Assembly (NCBI GenBank): GCA_003331625.1
Contig: QOPF01000005.1
Location: 28,113-92,112 of the forward strand
From: Gammaproteobacteria bacterium
GTDB taxonomy: Bacteria > Pseudomonadota > Gammaproteobacteria > Magnimaribacterales > AG-339-G14
DNA length: 64,000 nt
Direction of reading: 5' to 3'
The notes beneath the pieces were generated by a model. The model searched no databases. It was not told the origin of the DNA and was given only the letters and a program-made list of their open reading frames with translations. The position numbers were made by a program, and so were the translations under genes. This document shows positions 15,561 through 23,655 of the stretch, piece by piece. How positions within the stretch are numbered: the stretch's first letter is position 1; each line of letters begins with the position of its first letter.

Positions 15561-16540
15561 AAAGCTCTAATTCCTACTAACTCTCTAATTCCTTTTAAAT
15601 TTTCAGTAGCAATATTTAGCGCTTTTGACTCTCCATCTACAAGAATTTCTTCAACTTCTGCAGGATTTTCTATTAGGCTAAGATACTTTTCTCTATAGTC
15701 TCCAATTTCAGAATTAATTAGTTTAAATAATTCTTTCTTAAGATCTCCCCAACTAGCACCATCATCAAATAGATCATCATATTTGTTTAAATCATCTTTA
15801 TTGGAGAAACAGTAAAAATACTTGTAAAGAAAAGAATCTCGGGGTTTTTTTTCACCCGGTTCTAAAGAATTAGTTTTAATTTGATTAATCTGTTTTTGAA
15901 GTTTTTTTTCATTTGAAAACAAATCAATATAATTGTTATAGCTTTTTGACATTTTACTACCGTCTATTCCTGGCAATAAAGGAATTTCATTGTCTATTAT
16001 AGGTTCAGGCAAATTAAAAAAATCTCCATAAGAAATATTAAATTTATTTGCTATGTCTCTAGTCATTTCAATGTGTTGTTTTTGATCGCTGCCTACCGGT
16101 ATTAACTTAGCGTTAAACATCAATATATCTGAAGACATCAGTATTGGATAATTATACAAACCCATAAGCACGTTTTTATCCTTATCATTTCCTTTGGTTT
16201 GATCTTGAATTGCTTTGTAGGCATGCGCCCTATTCATTAAACCTTTAGGCGTAATTGAAGAAAGTATCCAATTCAACTCCATAATTTGTGGAATGCTTGA
16301 TTGTCTATAAAAAACTGTATTTTCTAAATTTAATCCGCAAGCAATCCATGCCGCAGCTATAGATAAAGTAGATGCGTGAGTTAGCTTAGGATCTTGTTGT
16401 TTTATAAGTGAATGATAGTCAGCTAAAAAAATAAACGATTCAGTCTCTTGAGATAATTTAATAGCAGGACGCATAGCTCCAATATAATTTCCAAGGTGAG
16501 GAGATCCATTTGTTGTTATACCGGTTAAAACTGAAGACAT
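15557..16540 (-). CDS. trpS: Tryptophanyl-tRNA synthetase
   Basis: 327 residues, standard for bacterial TrpRS (class Ic). The HIGH-type motif is SPHLGNYIG (13-21) and KMSKS is at 196-200; PVGSDQKQHIEMTRDIA is the usual Trp-binding region. It starts the long minus-strand run. Its start codon lies only 11 bases downstream of a Rho-independent terminator's U-tract and no Shine-Dalgarno site is visible, so expression must come from read-through or a promoter in the terminator region. Confidence 0.96.
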   Translation of the reverse strand: MSSVLTGITTNGSPHLGNYIGAMRPAIKLSQETESFIFLADYHSLIKQQDPKLTHASTLSIAAAWIACGLNLENTVFYRQSSIPQIMELNWILSSITPKGLMNRAHAYKAIQDQTKGNDKDKNVLMGLYNYPILMSSDILMFNAKLIPVGSDQKQHIEMTRDIANKFNISYGDFFNLPEPIIDNEIPLLPGIDGSKMSKSYNNYIDLFSNEKKLQKQINQIKTNSLEPGEKKPRDSFLYKYFYCFSNKDDLNKYDDLFDDGASWGDLKKELFKLINSEIGDYREKYLSLIENPAEVEEILVDGESKALNIATENLKGIRELVGIRAL

Positions 16541-16551
16541 TCACATAGTAT

Positions 16552-16581
16552 AAAAAAAAACACCACATAAGTGGTGTTTTT
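16552..16581. terminator. Rho-independent terminator upstream of trpS
   Basis: CACCAC-ATAA-GTGGTG (16561-16576) forms a 6-bp stem that flanking A/T runs extend. Nine T's follow on the minus strand (16560-16552) and five on the plus strand. On the minus strand it ends the candidate small RNA just before trpS. Confidence 0.85.
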
Positions 16582-16738
16582 ATATACGAAGTTAAAGGGG
16601 TCTAGTAGGTTGTCTAGCGCAGGCGAATTACCTTTCTCCCTGCAGGTGGCGAAATTTCTTCCGTCTTCTCACCCTTTTCCTTCTGTTCTTAAGTTTCCCT
16701 TCTTCCGTCTCGAGTTAGAAAATCTTTCACTTAAGCTT
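16552..16738 (-). ncRNA. Candidate small RNA, purine-rich with five GGA motifs
   Basis: The 320-base stretch between tRNA-Ser and trpS holds no credible gene. Its minus strand has a good promoter (16772-16745) and ends in a strong terminator, predicting an RNA of about 187 nt. The first half is markedly richer in G+A than the surroundings and carries five GGA triplets (positions about 16704, 16697, 16680, 16662, 16638), two inside the identical 10-mer GACGGAAGAA. AAGTGAAAG near the 5' end can pair with CTTTAACTT near the 3' end with one mismatch, and GCAGG/CCTGC forms an internal stem. GGA is the CsrA-binding core and csrA is present at 55414-55581, so a CsrB/RsmZ-like decoy is a possibility. 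A trpS leader or a divergent 6S-like RNA are alternatives. Confidence 0.45.
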
Positions 16739-16744
16739 GAATTT

Positions 16745-16772
16745 ATTTTATGAGTTTTTAGGAAATTTTCAA
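16745..16772 (-). promoter_or_regulatory. Sigma-70-type promoter for the candidate small RNA
   Basis: On the minus strand TTGAAA (16772-16767) and TAAAAT (16750-16745) are 16 bases apart; each matches the consensus at five of six positions. Start predicted at about 16738. Confidence 0.5.
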
Positions 16773-16860
16773 TAGGCAAAAAAAGGTTTTTAAGACTTTG
16801 TTTTTATAAAAAATAAATTCTTTATTACAAATTTTAAAAAATAATAAATTCAATGGAATT

Positions 16861-16952
16861 TGGCGGAGGGGGTGGGATTCGAACCCACGAGGCCATCGCT
16901 GACCTGCCGGTTTTCAAGACCGGTGCATTCAACCAAGCTCTGCCACCCCTCC
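16861..16952 (-). tRNA. tRNA-Ser (anticodon UGA)
   Basis: 92 bases including an encoded CCA. The acceptor arm GGAGGGG/CCCCTCC, TTCGAATCCC T-arm, anticodon loop CTTGAAAAC with TGA, and a long variable arm typical of class II serine tRNA are all visible. It reads UCA and, by wobble, other UCN codons. Confidence 0.97.
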
Positions 16953-16999
16953 TTTTAAAACCCTAGTTTCTATAAGAACTTTAAAAAAATTATTGAAGA

Positions 17000-18178
17000 T
17001 TAACTCATTCTTTCAATGATCATCGCATTAGCGGTACCGCCTCCTTCACAAATTGCTTGAAGGCCATATTTCCCTTCTCTTCTTTCCAGCTCATGAAGCA
17101 AAGTAGTCATTAACTTAGCTCCTGTACCACCAAGCGGGTGTCCGAGTGCCATGGCTCCTCCATTTACATTAAGCCTTTCTTTATTTGCCTTTAATTCATG
17201 AGCCCAAGCCAATGGGACTGGGGCGAAAGCTTCGTTGACTTCGTAAATATCGATATCTTCAATTGACAAATTTGCCTTATCTAAAACAGTTTTTGATGCA
17301 GGAATAGGTCCAGTTAGCATTATGACTGGATCATCTCCAGCTAATGCTAAAGAAACTACTTTAGCTCTTGGCTTGATGTTTAATTTTTTTAATCCGGCAT
17401 CATTAACTATCATAATAGCTGCTGCGCCATCGCAAATTTGGCTCGAGCTGCCAGCTGTTAAAACACCATTTTCAGATAATGTTTTCAACCCCGATAAACT
17501 TTCCAAAGAAGCATCAAAACGAATTCCTTCGTCTATCGATACCATTTCTTTTTCTCCAGAAGGTAAATCGCCTTCGACCAGAACAATCTCTTTATGAAAG
17601 AATCCTGATTCAGTAGCCGCAATTGCTTTTTTATGACTTTCGTAAGCAAACGAATCTAAATCTCCTCTAGAGAAATTCCATCTTTTAGCCATCATTTCGG
17701 CTCCGGCAAATTGACTGAATTGAACTCCTGGATATCTTTCTGTCATACCTTTCCCATTAAATGGTTGACCATGTCCTTCTTTAAAACTATCAATAATATT
17801 GGACCCGATGGGCACCTGGCTCATCACTTCTACACCTCCAGCAATAACAATATCTTGGGTTTCAGACATCACAGCTTGAGCTGCAAAATGAATTGCTTGT
17901 TGAGATGAGCCGCATTGCCTATCTACAGATGTTCCAGGAACAGATTCTGGGAGTTTTGAGCTTAAGACTGCATTTCTAGCAACATTACCTGCTTGGGCAC
18001 CCGATTGACTTACGCATCCAAAAATAACATCGTCTATCATTTCTCCTTTCGCCCCTGTTCTCTCTACTAGCTCATCTAAAACCAAAGCACCTAAATCTGA
18101 AGGATGCCAATTTTTTAATTTTCCATCTTTTTTCCCACCCGGTGTTCTAACGGCACCAACAATGTAAGCATTACCCAT
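17000..18178 (-). CDS. Acetyl-CoA acyltransferase (thiolase)
   Basis: 392 residues, full-length thiolase. The acyl-accepting Cys89 is in DRQCGSSQQA, His347 in GHPLGGTGAK and the C-terminal Cys377 in ICEGGG, giving the full catalytic set. The enzyme either cleaves 3-ketoacyl-CoA in beta-oxidation or condenses acetyl-CoA; neighbouring acyl-CoA synthetase and the ETF system favour degradation. A 210-base leader separates it from the upstream gene, so it probably has its own promoter. Confidence 0.93.
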   Translation of the reverse strand: MGNAYIVGAVRTPGGKKDGKLKNWHPSDLGALVLDELVERTGAKGEMIDDVIFGCVSQSGAQAGNVARNAVLSSKLPESVPGTSVDRQCGSSQQAIHFAAQAVMSETQDIVIAGGVEVMSQVPIGSNIIDSFKEGHGQPFNGKGMTERYPGVQFSQFAGAEMMAKRWNFSRGDLDSFAYESHKKAIAATESGFFHKEIVLVEGDLPSGEKEMVSIDEGIRFDASLESLSGLKTLSENGVLTAGSSSQICDGAAAIMIVNDAGLKKLNIKPRAKVVSLALAGDDPVIMLTGPIPASKTVLDKANLSIEDIDIYEVNEAFAPVPLAWAHELKANKERLNVNGGAMALGHPLGGTGAKLMTTLLHELERREGKYGLQAICEGGGTANAMIIERMS

Positions 18179-18388
18179 TTATTTCTCCAAAGTTTAATTA
18201 TTAATTCAATTTTAAAATTTTATGAAAGACAACCTTAAAGGCGATTGAAAAAGACCCAATTTGCAACGACAGTGTCTCTTTAAAAAAACCCTCAAGGTTG
18301 AAAAAAGAATTTTACACGAAAGATAATTTAATTGGAGTTAAAAATCTTTTAAATATTTAAATTACTTTCTTTTTTGAATTTAGAAGAA
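18179..18388. other. Intergenic leader of the thiolase gene with nested inverted repeats
   Basis: 210 bases without a gene. CAACCTT (18230-18236) and AAGGTTG (18294-18300) could pair across about 57 bases, with AGAC and GTCT as a smaller nested pair. On the minus strand AACC-TTGAG-GGTT followed by seven T's is a weak terminator-like hairpin for the upstream operon. No known riboswitch is recognised. Confidence 0.3.
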
Positions 18389-18970
18389 TTATGTCTGCCA
18401 ACCCTCAGGAATTAATTTTTCTTCTAAAAAATTACTTGGCACATCTTCTATAACTGTTCCAAAAGTATCATTCCATCGATTCAAAAAACCAAATAAAGAA
18501 ATTACAGAAACAATATCAATAATTTGTTCGTTAGAAAAATACTCTCTCAATTTATCAAAATGTTCTTTTTTACTTTGATTAGGAGCAGTTCCAGAGGCAA
18601 AAGCTAGATCTAATAAAGCCTTTTCTTTATCATCAAATAGACTAGATTTAGAGTAATTCAAAATATTAGAAATTTTTTTTATTGATATTCCCGATCTTTC
18701 AGCGCCATGAGCAGTGTGCGACTGACAATATTTACAGCCCGAGCTTAAACTTGAGGCCAAAGCAATCAATTGTTTTGTTCCTGCATCAATATTTTTTGAT
18801 AGAAATATGGTATTAGTTAAGCCGGAAAAAGATTTAATTAAAGCCTCGTTTTCAGCCATTAAAAGATATGCATTTGGTAAGTAGCCCATATAGTTTTCAA
18901 TGAAGTCAAACATTTCTTTAAATTCGGTAAAATCTTCGCGTTTTTTAGTATCGATGAATGCGATAGTCAT
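18389..18970 (-). CDS. Carboxymuconolactone decarboxylase / AhpD-like family protein
   Basis: 193 residues. The motif CKYCQSHTAH (C79, C82, H85, H88) within an all-helical protein is the AhpD-type CxxC active site, which relays protons or reduces peroxide-derived disulfides. KQLIALASSLSSG before it and SVISLFGFLNRWNDTFG after it fit the CMD domain repeated at low similarity. It begins one base after the acyl-CoA synthetase stop, so the two are co-expressed; a role in detoxifying peroxides during fatty-acid use is an inference. Confidence 0.82.
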   Translation of the reverse strand: MTIAFIDTKKREDFTEFKEMFDFIENYMGYLPNAYLLMAENEALIKSFSGLTNTIFLSKNIDAGTKQLIALASSLSSGCKYCQSHTAHGAERSGISIKKISNILNYSKSSLFDDKEKALLDLAFASGTAPNQSKKEHFDKLREYFSNEQIIDIVSVISLFGFLNRWNDTFGTVIEDVPSNFLEEKLIPEGWQT

Positions 18971-18971
18971 T

Positions 18972-20537
18972 TTAGTTGCCAGATACCTTTCGATCTATGC
19001 CTTCCCAATAAGGGTCTCTTAATTCTCGTCTAAGGATTTTTCCCGAGGGATTTCTGGGTAATTCTTTAATAAACTCTATTGATTTAGGACATTTATAAGC
19101 AGCAATTTTAGTTCTTGAATAGCTAATAATTTCATCTTCAGATAAAGAAGTATTTTCGGCAATTACGACAAACCCCTTTACTGATTCACCCCATTTATCA
19201 TCAGGTACGCCAACGACCGCAGCGTCTATAATTTGATCATGACTCATTAAGGCATTTTCTACTTCTGCAGGATAGATATTTTCTCCACCGGAGACAATCA
19301 TATCTTTAACCCGATCATGAATGAATAAATATCCTTCCTCATCAAAAAAGCCTGCATCACCAGAATAAAACCAGCCATTTACTATCGATTCTTTTGTTGC
19401 ATCGGGTTTATTCCAATAACCCTTCATATTTAAATCAGATTTAGAAACGACCTCTCCTATCTCTCCAGTTTTTAAATCATTACCCTCTTCATCTATTACT
19501 TTTAGCTCTACGCCTTTAAGTGCCTTTCCGCAAGATCTAAGCTTTCCTTTGCTTGGATCATGATCAGCAGGCATCATAATAGTAATAGCCCCTGTAGTTT
19601 CGGTTAAGCCATATACTTGATATAAATCACATTTCATTATTTCTTGAGCTTTAATAATAGTATCGTCTGCTATTGGTGAAGCGCCATAAAGAACAAAATT
19701 TAATGAGGAAAAATCTATTGTCAAAGCATCTGGATGACTTATTAAGAAAAGAATTACTGCGGGAACAAATAAAGATGATCTAATTTTTTCTTGTTCAATT
19801 AATTTTAAAATTAATCCAGGATCAATATCTGCGATGATTATATTTCTACAGCCAAATATATATCCCCAAATGCCCCAGTTTGTCCCAGCTACATGATATC
19901 CAGGCATACAAACTAAATTTGTACTGCCTTCTTCGAAAGGCACTATACCGTTTATTGATTCATTAGCTGAGGCAAAATTTCTGTTGGTTAGTTGAACCCC
20001 TTTGGGATGACCTGTAGTTCCTGAAGTATAAAGCTGAAGAATGTCATCGTCATTAGAGGTTTTTAATTTCGTGTTCGACGTACTTTGAGAGTTGCGCCAA
20101 GTAATAAAGTCTTCAAATTTTTCATGGTTTCCATCAACGGCGATAACTTTCTTTACATGAGGAAGATCGTCTAAGATCTGATCAATAATAGGATAAAACT
20201 CCTGTCCTACAAATAAGACTTCACTTTGGGAGTCATTCAATACATAACTAACTTCAGGAGGCGCAAGTCTCCAATTAACTCCAACAGTTACCGTACTAGA
20301 TTTTAAAGTTCCTATTAAAAACTCAAAAAAATAATCTGAATTTTTTCCATAATATGCGATTCTTGTGTCGGGCTTACAACCGAGCTCTACAAGACCATTT
20401 GCAATTTGATTTGAATATGCGTTGAGTTCTTCATAAGTTGTCTCTCTATCTTCAAATTTATGAGCCACTGCCAAAGGAGTTTTATCAAAACGCCATTCAA
20501 ATAATTCTTGTAAAGTTTTGTCTTCTGGGATCATCAT
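18972..20537 (-). CDS. Acyl-CoA synthetase (AMP-forming)
   Basis: 521 residues. It activates a carboxylic acid with ATP and CoA. The P-loop motif YTSGTTGHPKG is at 170-180, YGLTETTG is the A5 motif, GDAGFFDEEGYLFIHDRVKDMI the A7-A8 region (seen in parts), and PSGKILRRELRDP carries the catalytic lysine. Sequence style is that of long-chain/FadD3-like or cyclohexanecarboxylate-type ligases; the substrate cannot be fixed. It reads away from the small membrane proteins across a 156-base gap and is coupled to the AhpD-like gene. Confidence 0.92.
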   Translation of the reverse strand: MMIPEDKTLQELFEWRFDKTPLAVAHKFEDRETTYEELNAYSNQIANGLVELGCKPDTRIAYYGKNSDYFFEFLIGTLKSSTVTVGVNWRLAPPEVSYVLNDSQSEVLFVGQEFYPIIDQILDDLPHVKKVIAVDGNHEKFEDFITWRNSQSTSNTKLKTSNDDDILQLYTSGTTGHPKGVQLTNRNFASANESINGIVPFEEGSTNLVCMPGYHVAGTNWGIWGYIFGCRNIIIADIDPGLILKLIEQEKIRSSLFVPAVILFLISHPDALTIDFSSLNFVLYGASPIADDTIIKAQEIMKCDLYQVYGLTETTGAITIMMPADHDPSKGKLRSCGKALKGVELKVIDEEGNDLKTGEIGEVVSKSDLNMKGYWNKPDATKESIVNGWFYSGDAGFFDEEGYLFIHDRVKDMIVSGGENIYPAEVENALMSHDQIIDAAVVGVPDDKWGESVKGFVVIAENTSLSEDEIISYSRTKIAAYKCPKSIEFIKELPRNPSGKILRRELRDPYWEGIDRKVSGN

Positions 20538-20693
20538 ATTTATCTTGATATTAGGTTATTTTTAAATTTATCAAATTTCATTAAGTTTGACAGAAAATAA
20601 CTTTGATAGTAACGATAATTTATAAAAAATTGCTGGGTAATACGTCCTATGGTTTTATGAATTAGCTAAATCACATAGATGGGGAGGTACATT

Positions 20694-20915
20694 ATGGATA
20701 AAGCATTCGATATGATTAGAGATCTAGTTTCTGGATTAACCGGAATCCTGGTCGGTGTAATCGGTCTTGGTGTTGTAGCCGGGATTGTTTTCGATAACAA
20801 TGCCTGGTTTTTTGGCGGAGTTCTTGGTAATTTACTTGGTGTGATCCAACAATTGGGTGATGCTGGTATTGTCGGACTTTTAGCCGCAGCATTGCTTTAT
20901 AAGTTACTTAAGTAA
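20694..20915 (+). CDS. Small hydrophobic membrane protein, first of a pair
   Basis: 73 residues from the ATG at 20694, chosen because GGGGAGG (20681-20687) is an excellent Shine-Dalgarno 6 bases before it; a start at 20679 would lie within that site. Two membrane segments are visible: LTGILVGVIGLGVVAGIVF (about 15-33) and a glycine-rich GGVLGNLLGVI...AGIVGLLAAALLYKLL (about 41-72). The unusually strong ribosome site and relatively high GC for this window suggest high expression. I recognise no family. A related protein follows 43 bases downstream. Confidence 0.75.
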   Translation: MDKAFDMIRDLVSGLTGILVGVIGLGVVAGIVFDNNAWFFGGVLGNLLGVIQQLGDAGIVGLLAAALLYKLLK

Positions 20916-20927
20916 TTTTAGCTTTGG

Positions 20928-20947
20928 GCCGGAGTAAAAGCTCCGGC
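20928..20947 (+). other. Hairpin between the two small membrane protein genes
   Basis: GCCGGAG-TAAAAG-CTCCGGC is a perfect 7-bp GC-rich stem, striking in this AT-rich DNA. No T-run follows, so it looks more like an mRNA processing or stabilising element after the first gene than a terminator. Confidence 0.6.
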
Positions 20948-20958
20948 TCATTAAAGAA

Positions 20959-21186
20959 ATGGACATATTTAAATTTAAAAAAATAAAAAAATTTTTATAT
21001 AAATCAACAGAAGTGCTTGGTTTATTTATAGCAATTTCATTACTATTGAGTTTAATTTTTGGACCAGAAACTCCTGTTTTTGGAAAAATTTTGACTAATT
21101 TCTCAGCCGTAATAAATCTATTTGGTGAAAATGGTCTTTTAGCCCTTCTTTCCCTGATAATAATATTTGCTATTTTGAAGAAATAA
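20959..21186 (+). CDS. Small hydrophobic membrane protein, second of a pair
   Basis: 75 residues with two membrane segments after a lysine-rich start (MDIFKFKKIKKFLYK). It shares with its neighbour the pattern FGxxLxNxxxVIxxxGxxG...LL and a final LKK/LLK at matching spacing, so the two are diverged duplicates. The ribosome site is poor compared with the first gene, predicting lower output from a shared mRNA. A good terminator follows at 21208. No known family recognised; holin-like or bacteriocin-immunity-like roles cannot be excluded. Confidence 0.68.
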   Translation: MDIFKFKKIKKFLYKSTEVLGLFIAISLLLSLIFGPETPVFGKILTNFSAVINLFGENGLLALLSLIIIFAILKK

Positions 21187-21207
21187 TTTTTATTTAAAAT
21201 TAAGAAT

Positions 21208-21229
21208 GACTTTGCTCAAAGTCTTTTTT
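21208..21229 (+). terminator. Rho-independent terminator after the small membrane proteins
   Basis: GACTTTG-CT-CAAAGTC followed by six T's; perfect 7-bp stem. Confidence 0.82.
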
Positions 21230-21336
21230 AATATCTTTACAATCTCCAACCATTATATGGCCCTTACTTTTTATAAGAATCTTATCCAATATTCGTATAA
21301 GAAACAAAGGAATTAAACCATCCATAAAGAATAAAA

Positions 21337-22353
21337 TTACCGATATTTATTTTTGTCAAAGTAGGACTCAAAGGAAACAAATAATTTTGAGATAGTACTT
21401 GATATAAAGCCGCTGAAGCGATCTTGAAGATTCTGTTTTGTGATATATGAAATTTCAAAAATTTCATGTTTCTTAGATAAATTCAAAAGGTAGTCGTCAC
21501 TTGTAGAAATTTCGTCCACCAATCCAACCTCAAGGGCTTTTATTCCTTCCCAGGTCTCTCCGGTAGCAACTTTTTTCATGTTCAAAGAAGGTCTAAATTT
21601 TTGTATATGATCTTTAAATAAAACATGGATATCTTCTAAATGTTCTTTGAATTTTTTTCTGCCAGCGGCTGTAGTCTCGCCGAACATTGTTATAGTTCTT
21701 TTGTATTCGCCTGCAGTGTGAAGTTCATAATCAACATTATTTTTTTTAAGAATTTTATGAAAATTTGGAATGGCAGCTACGACCCCGATAGAACCTATGA
21801 TTGCGAAGGGAGAAGAAACAATTTTATTACAAACACAGGCCATCATGTAGCCTCCAGATGCAGCAACTTTATCAACGCATGCAGTAACCTTAATACCGGC
21901 ATCTCTTAGTCTTTGTAATTGCGCAGCACAAAGACCATAACCTATTACTGTTCCTCCAGGGCTTTCTAATCTAAGGACTAATTCTTGACATTTAGTTTCA
22001 CTTTTAATGATAGCGGTAATTTCTTCTTTTAAATTTTCTACTCTAGATGCTTCGATATCACCATTAAAATTTAATACATAAACTGGCTTAGGAATTGATT
22101 TATTCTTTTTTGCTTTTAAAGATTTCTTTTTTTCTTTCATTAACTTTTTTTTATCTGCTTTACTCAAAGTTAAGGATTTGATAACGCTAGACATACCGTC
22201 TAATTTGTCAGAAAGATTAGTAATCTTCAAAGTACCTGATGGGCTTGTTTCTTTGCTTCTAGATGAAAAAAATAGCATTAAAGGTATAGAAAATATCACA
22301 ATGAAAGTGATTGTTTTTAAAAGGAAAGAGCCGTAATCAATTAAAAATTCCAT
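21337..22353 (-). CDS. sohB: SohB-type signal peptide peptidase, S49 family
   Basis: 338 residues, close to E. coli SohB (349). One N-terminal membrane segment (about 12-29), a lysine-rich linker (66-90), then the protease domain: LESPGG, catalytic Ser166 in AASGGYMMA and Lys218 in GEYKRT, spacing as in SppA/SohB. It would degrade membrane-cleaved peptides on the periplasmic face. The 107 bases 21230-21336 downstream hold nothing I recognise. Confidence 0.92.
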   Translation of the reverse strand: MEFLIDYGSFLLKTITFIVIFSIPLMLFFSSRSKETSPSGTLKITNLSDKLDGMSSVIKSLTLSKADKKKLMKEKKKSLKAKKNKSIPKPVYVLNFNGDIEASRVENLKEEITAIIKSETKCQELVLRLESPGGTVIGYGLCAAQLQRLRDAGIKVTACVDKVAASGGYMMACVCNKIVSSPFAIIGSIGVVAAIPNFHKILKKNNVDYELHTAGEYKRTITMFGETTAAGRKKFKEHLEDIHVLFKDHIQKFRPSLNMKKVATGETWEGIKALEVGLVDEISTSDDYLLNLSKKHEIFEISYITKQNLQDRFSGFISSTISKLFVSFESYFDKNKYR

Positions 22354-22384
22354 AGAGCAAAGGAGTTTATCAGGAAAAATATAT

Positions 22385-23653
22385 TTATCTAGGGAGATTC
22401 AATTCTTTAGTTCCACCCATATAACTTATTAGGATTTCAGGAACATTGATAGTTCCATTTTCAGTTTGATAGTTCTCAATTATTGCAGCCAATGCTCGTC
22501 CAACAGCTAAACCAGAACCATTTAATGTGTGGCAAAGAATATTCTCCTTAGATTTTTTTATCCTTATTTTCATTCTTCTTGATTGAAAATCAGTAAAATT
22601 TGAACACGAAGAAATTTCTCTATAATTTTTTTGACTTGGAAACCAAACTTCTAAGTCATAAGTCAAAGCTGCAGAAAAGCCAGTGTCTCCTTTGCACAAA
22701 ATTATTTTTCTATAAGGAAGTTTTAATAAATTTAATATGCTTTCAGCGTCTTCAGTAAGTTTTTCTAATTCTTTTTCTGAATCTTCAGGATGCACAAATT
22801 TAACCAATTCAACTTTATCAAATTGATGTTGACGAATGATGCCCTTAGTATCTTTGCCATAACTTCCAGCTTCGCTTCTAAAACATGGAGTGTGGGCAAC
22901 ATAATTGATGGGTAAATCTTCCGAATTTATTATTTGGTTTTTATAAATATTACTCACAGGGACTTCAGCGGTAGGAATTAAGTACATATCGTGCTCAGCT
23001 ATCTTGAAAAGATCTGCTTCGAATTTAGGTAACTGACCGGTTCCAATGAGAGATTCTTTATTAACCAAATAAGGGACATAAATTTCTTCATAACCACTTT
23101 TTAAGTGACAATCCAACATGAATTGAATTAAAGCTCTGTGTAACTTGGCAATTTCTGATTTAAATACAACAAACCTAGATTTTGATATTTTTGCTGATTG
23201 TTCAAAATTTATTCCATCATACATTTCTCCAATTTCTTGATGATCTTTAACTTTAAAGGTAAATTCGGGCTTAGTTCCTTTTTCATAAATAAGTTTATTT
23301 TCTTTCTCAGACTTACCATCTGGGACGCTATTTAAAGTTATGTTGGGTATTTCAAGTAAAAACTTATTAAGATTTTTAATCGCTAATTCTAAATCTAATT
23401 TAGCAGCTTTGAGTTCTTTAGAAATTACTGTAGCTTTGGATAATTTGTTAGCCTTTAAATTTTCATCTTTTTCATTAGCTATTTCTTTTGCAAAAATATT
23501 CGACTTTTCTTGAAGTGATTCTGTTTTTATTTGAATATCTTTTCTTTGCAAGTCTAATTCTTCAAATTTTTTTATATCAAATTCAAAACCTTTTTGACTT
23601 AAATTTAGTTTTATATCTTCGGAGTTTTTTCTAATTAAATTTATATCCAACAT
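22385..23653 (-). CDS. serS: Seryl-tRNA synthetase
   Basis: 422 residues from the ATG at 23653 (a TTG two codons upstream is possible). The N-terminal coiled-coil arm (about 25-100, rich in K/E/L) binds the long variable arm of tRNA-Ser. Motif 2 reads CFRSEAGSYGKDTKGIIRQHQF (in part) and motif 3 LNGSGLAVGRALAAI; PTAEVPVSN is the TxE loop. Two tRNA-Ser genes are in the same window. Order ftsK-lolA-serS matches gammaproteobacterial synteny. Confidence 0.96.
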   Translation of the reverse strand: MLDINLIRKNSEDIKLNLSQKGFEFDIKKFEELDLQRKDIQIKTESLQEKSNIFAKEIANEKDENLKANKLSKATVISKELKAAKLDLELAIKNLNKFLLEIPNITLNSVPDGKSEKENKLIYEKGTKPEFTFKVKDHQEIGEMYDGINFEQSAKISKSRFVVFKSEIAKLHRALIQFMLDCHLKSGYEEIYVPYLVNKESLIGTGQLPKFEADLFKIAEHDMYLIPTAEVPVSNIYKNQIINSEDLPINYVAHTPCFRSEAGSYGKDTKGIIRQHQFDKVELVKFVHPEDSEKELEKLTEDAESILNLLKLPYRKIILCKGDTGFSAALTYDLEVWFPSQKNYREISSCSNFTDFQSRRMKIRIKKSKENILCHTLNGSGLAVGRALAAIIENYQTENGTINVPEILISYMGGTKELNLPR

Positions 23654-23655
23654 AC

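Noticed and set aside
16571..16753. A 60-codon plus-strand frame in the trpS-tRNA gap
   Set aside because: Low-complexity pyrimidine-rich translation (S/F/P/L), no ribosome site, and it lies opposite the candidate small RNA and its terminator.
16552..16760. tmRNA, RNase P RNA, SRP RNA or Trp-codon attenuator
   Set aside because: None of the conserved core motifs of these RNAs and no run of Trp codons are present.
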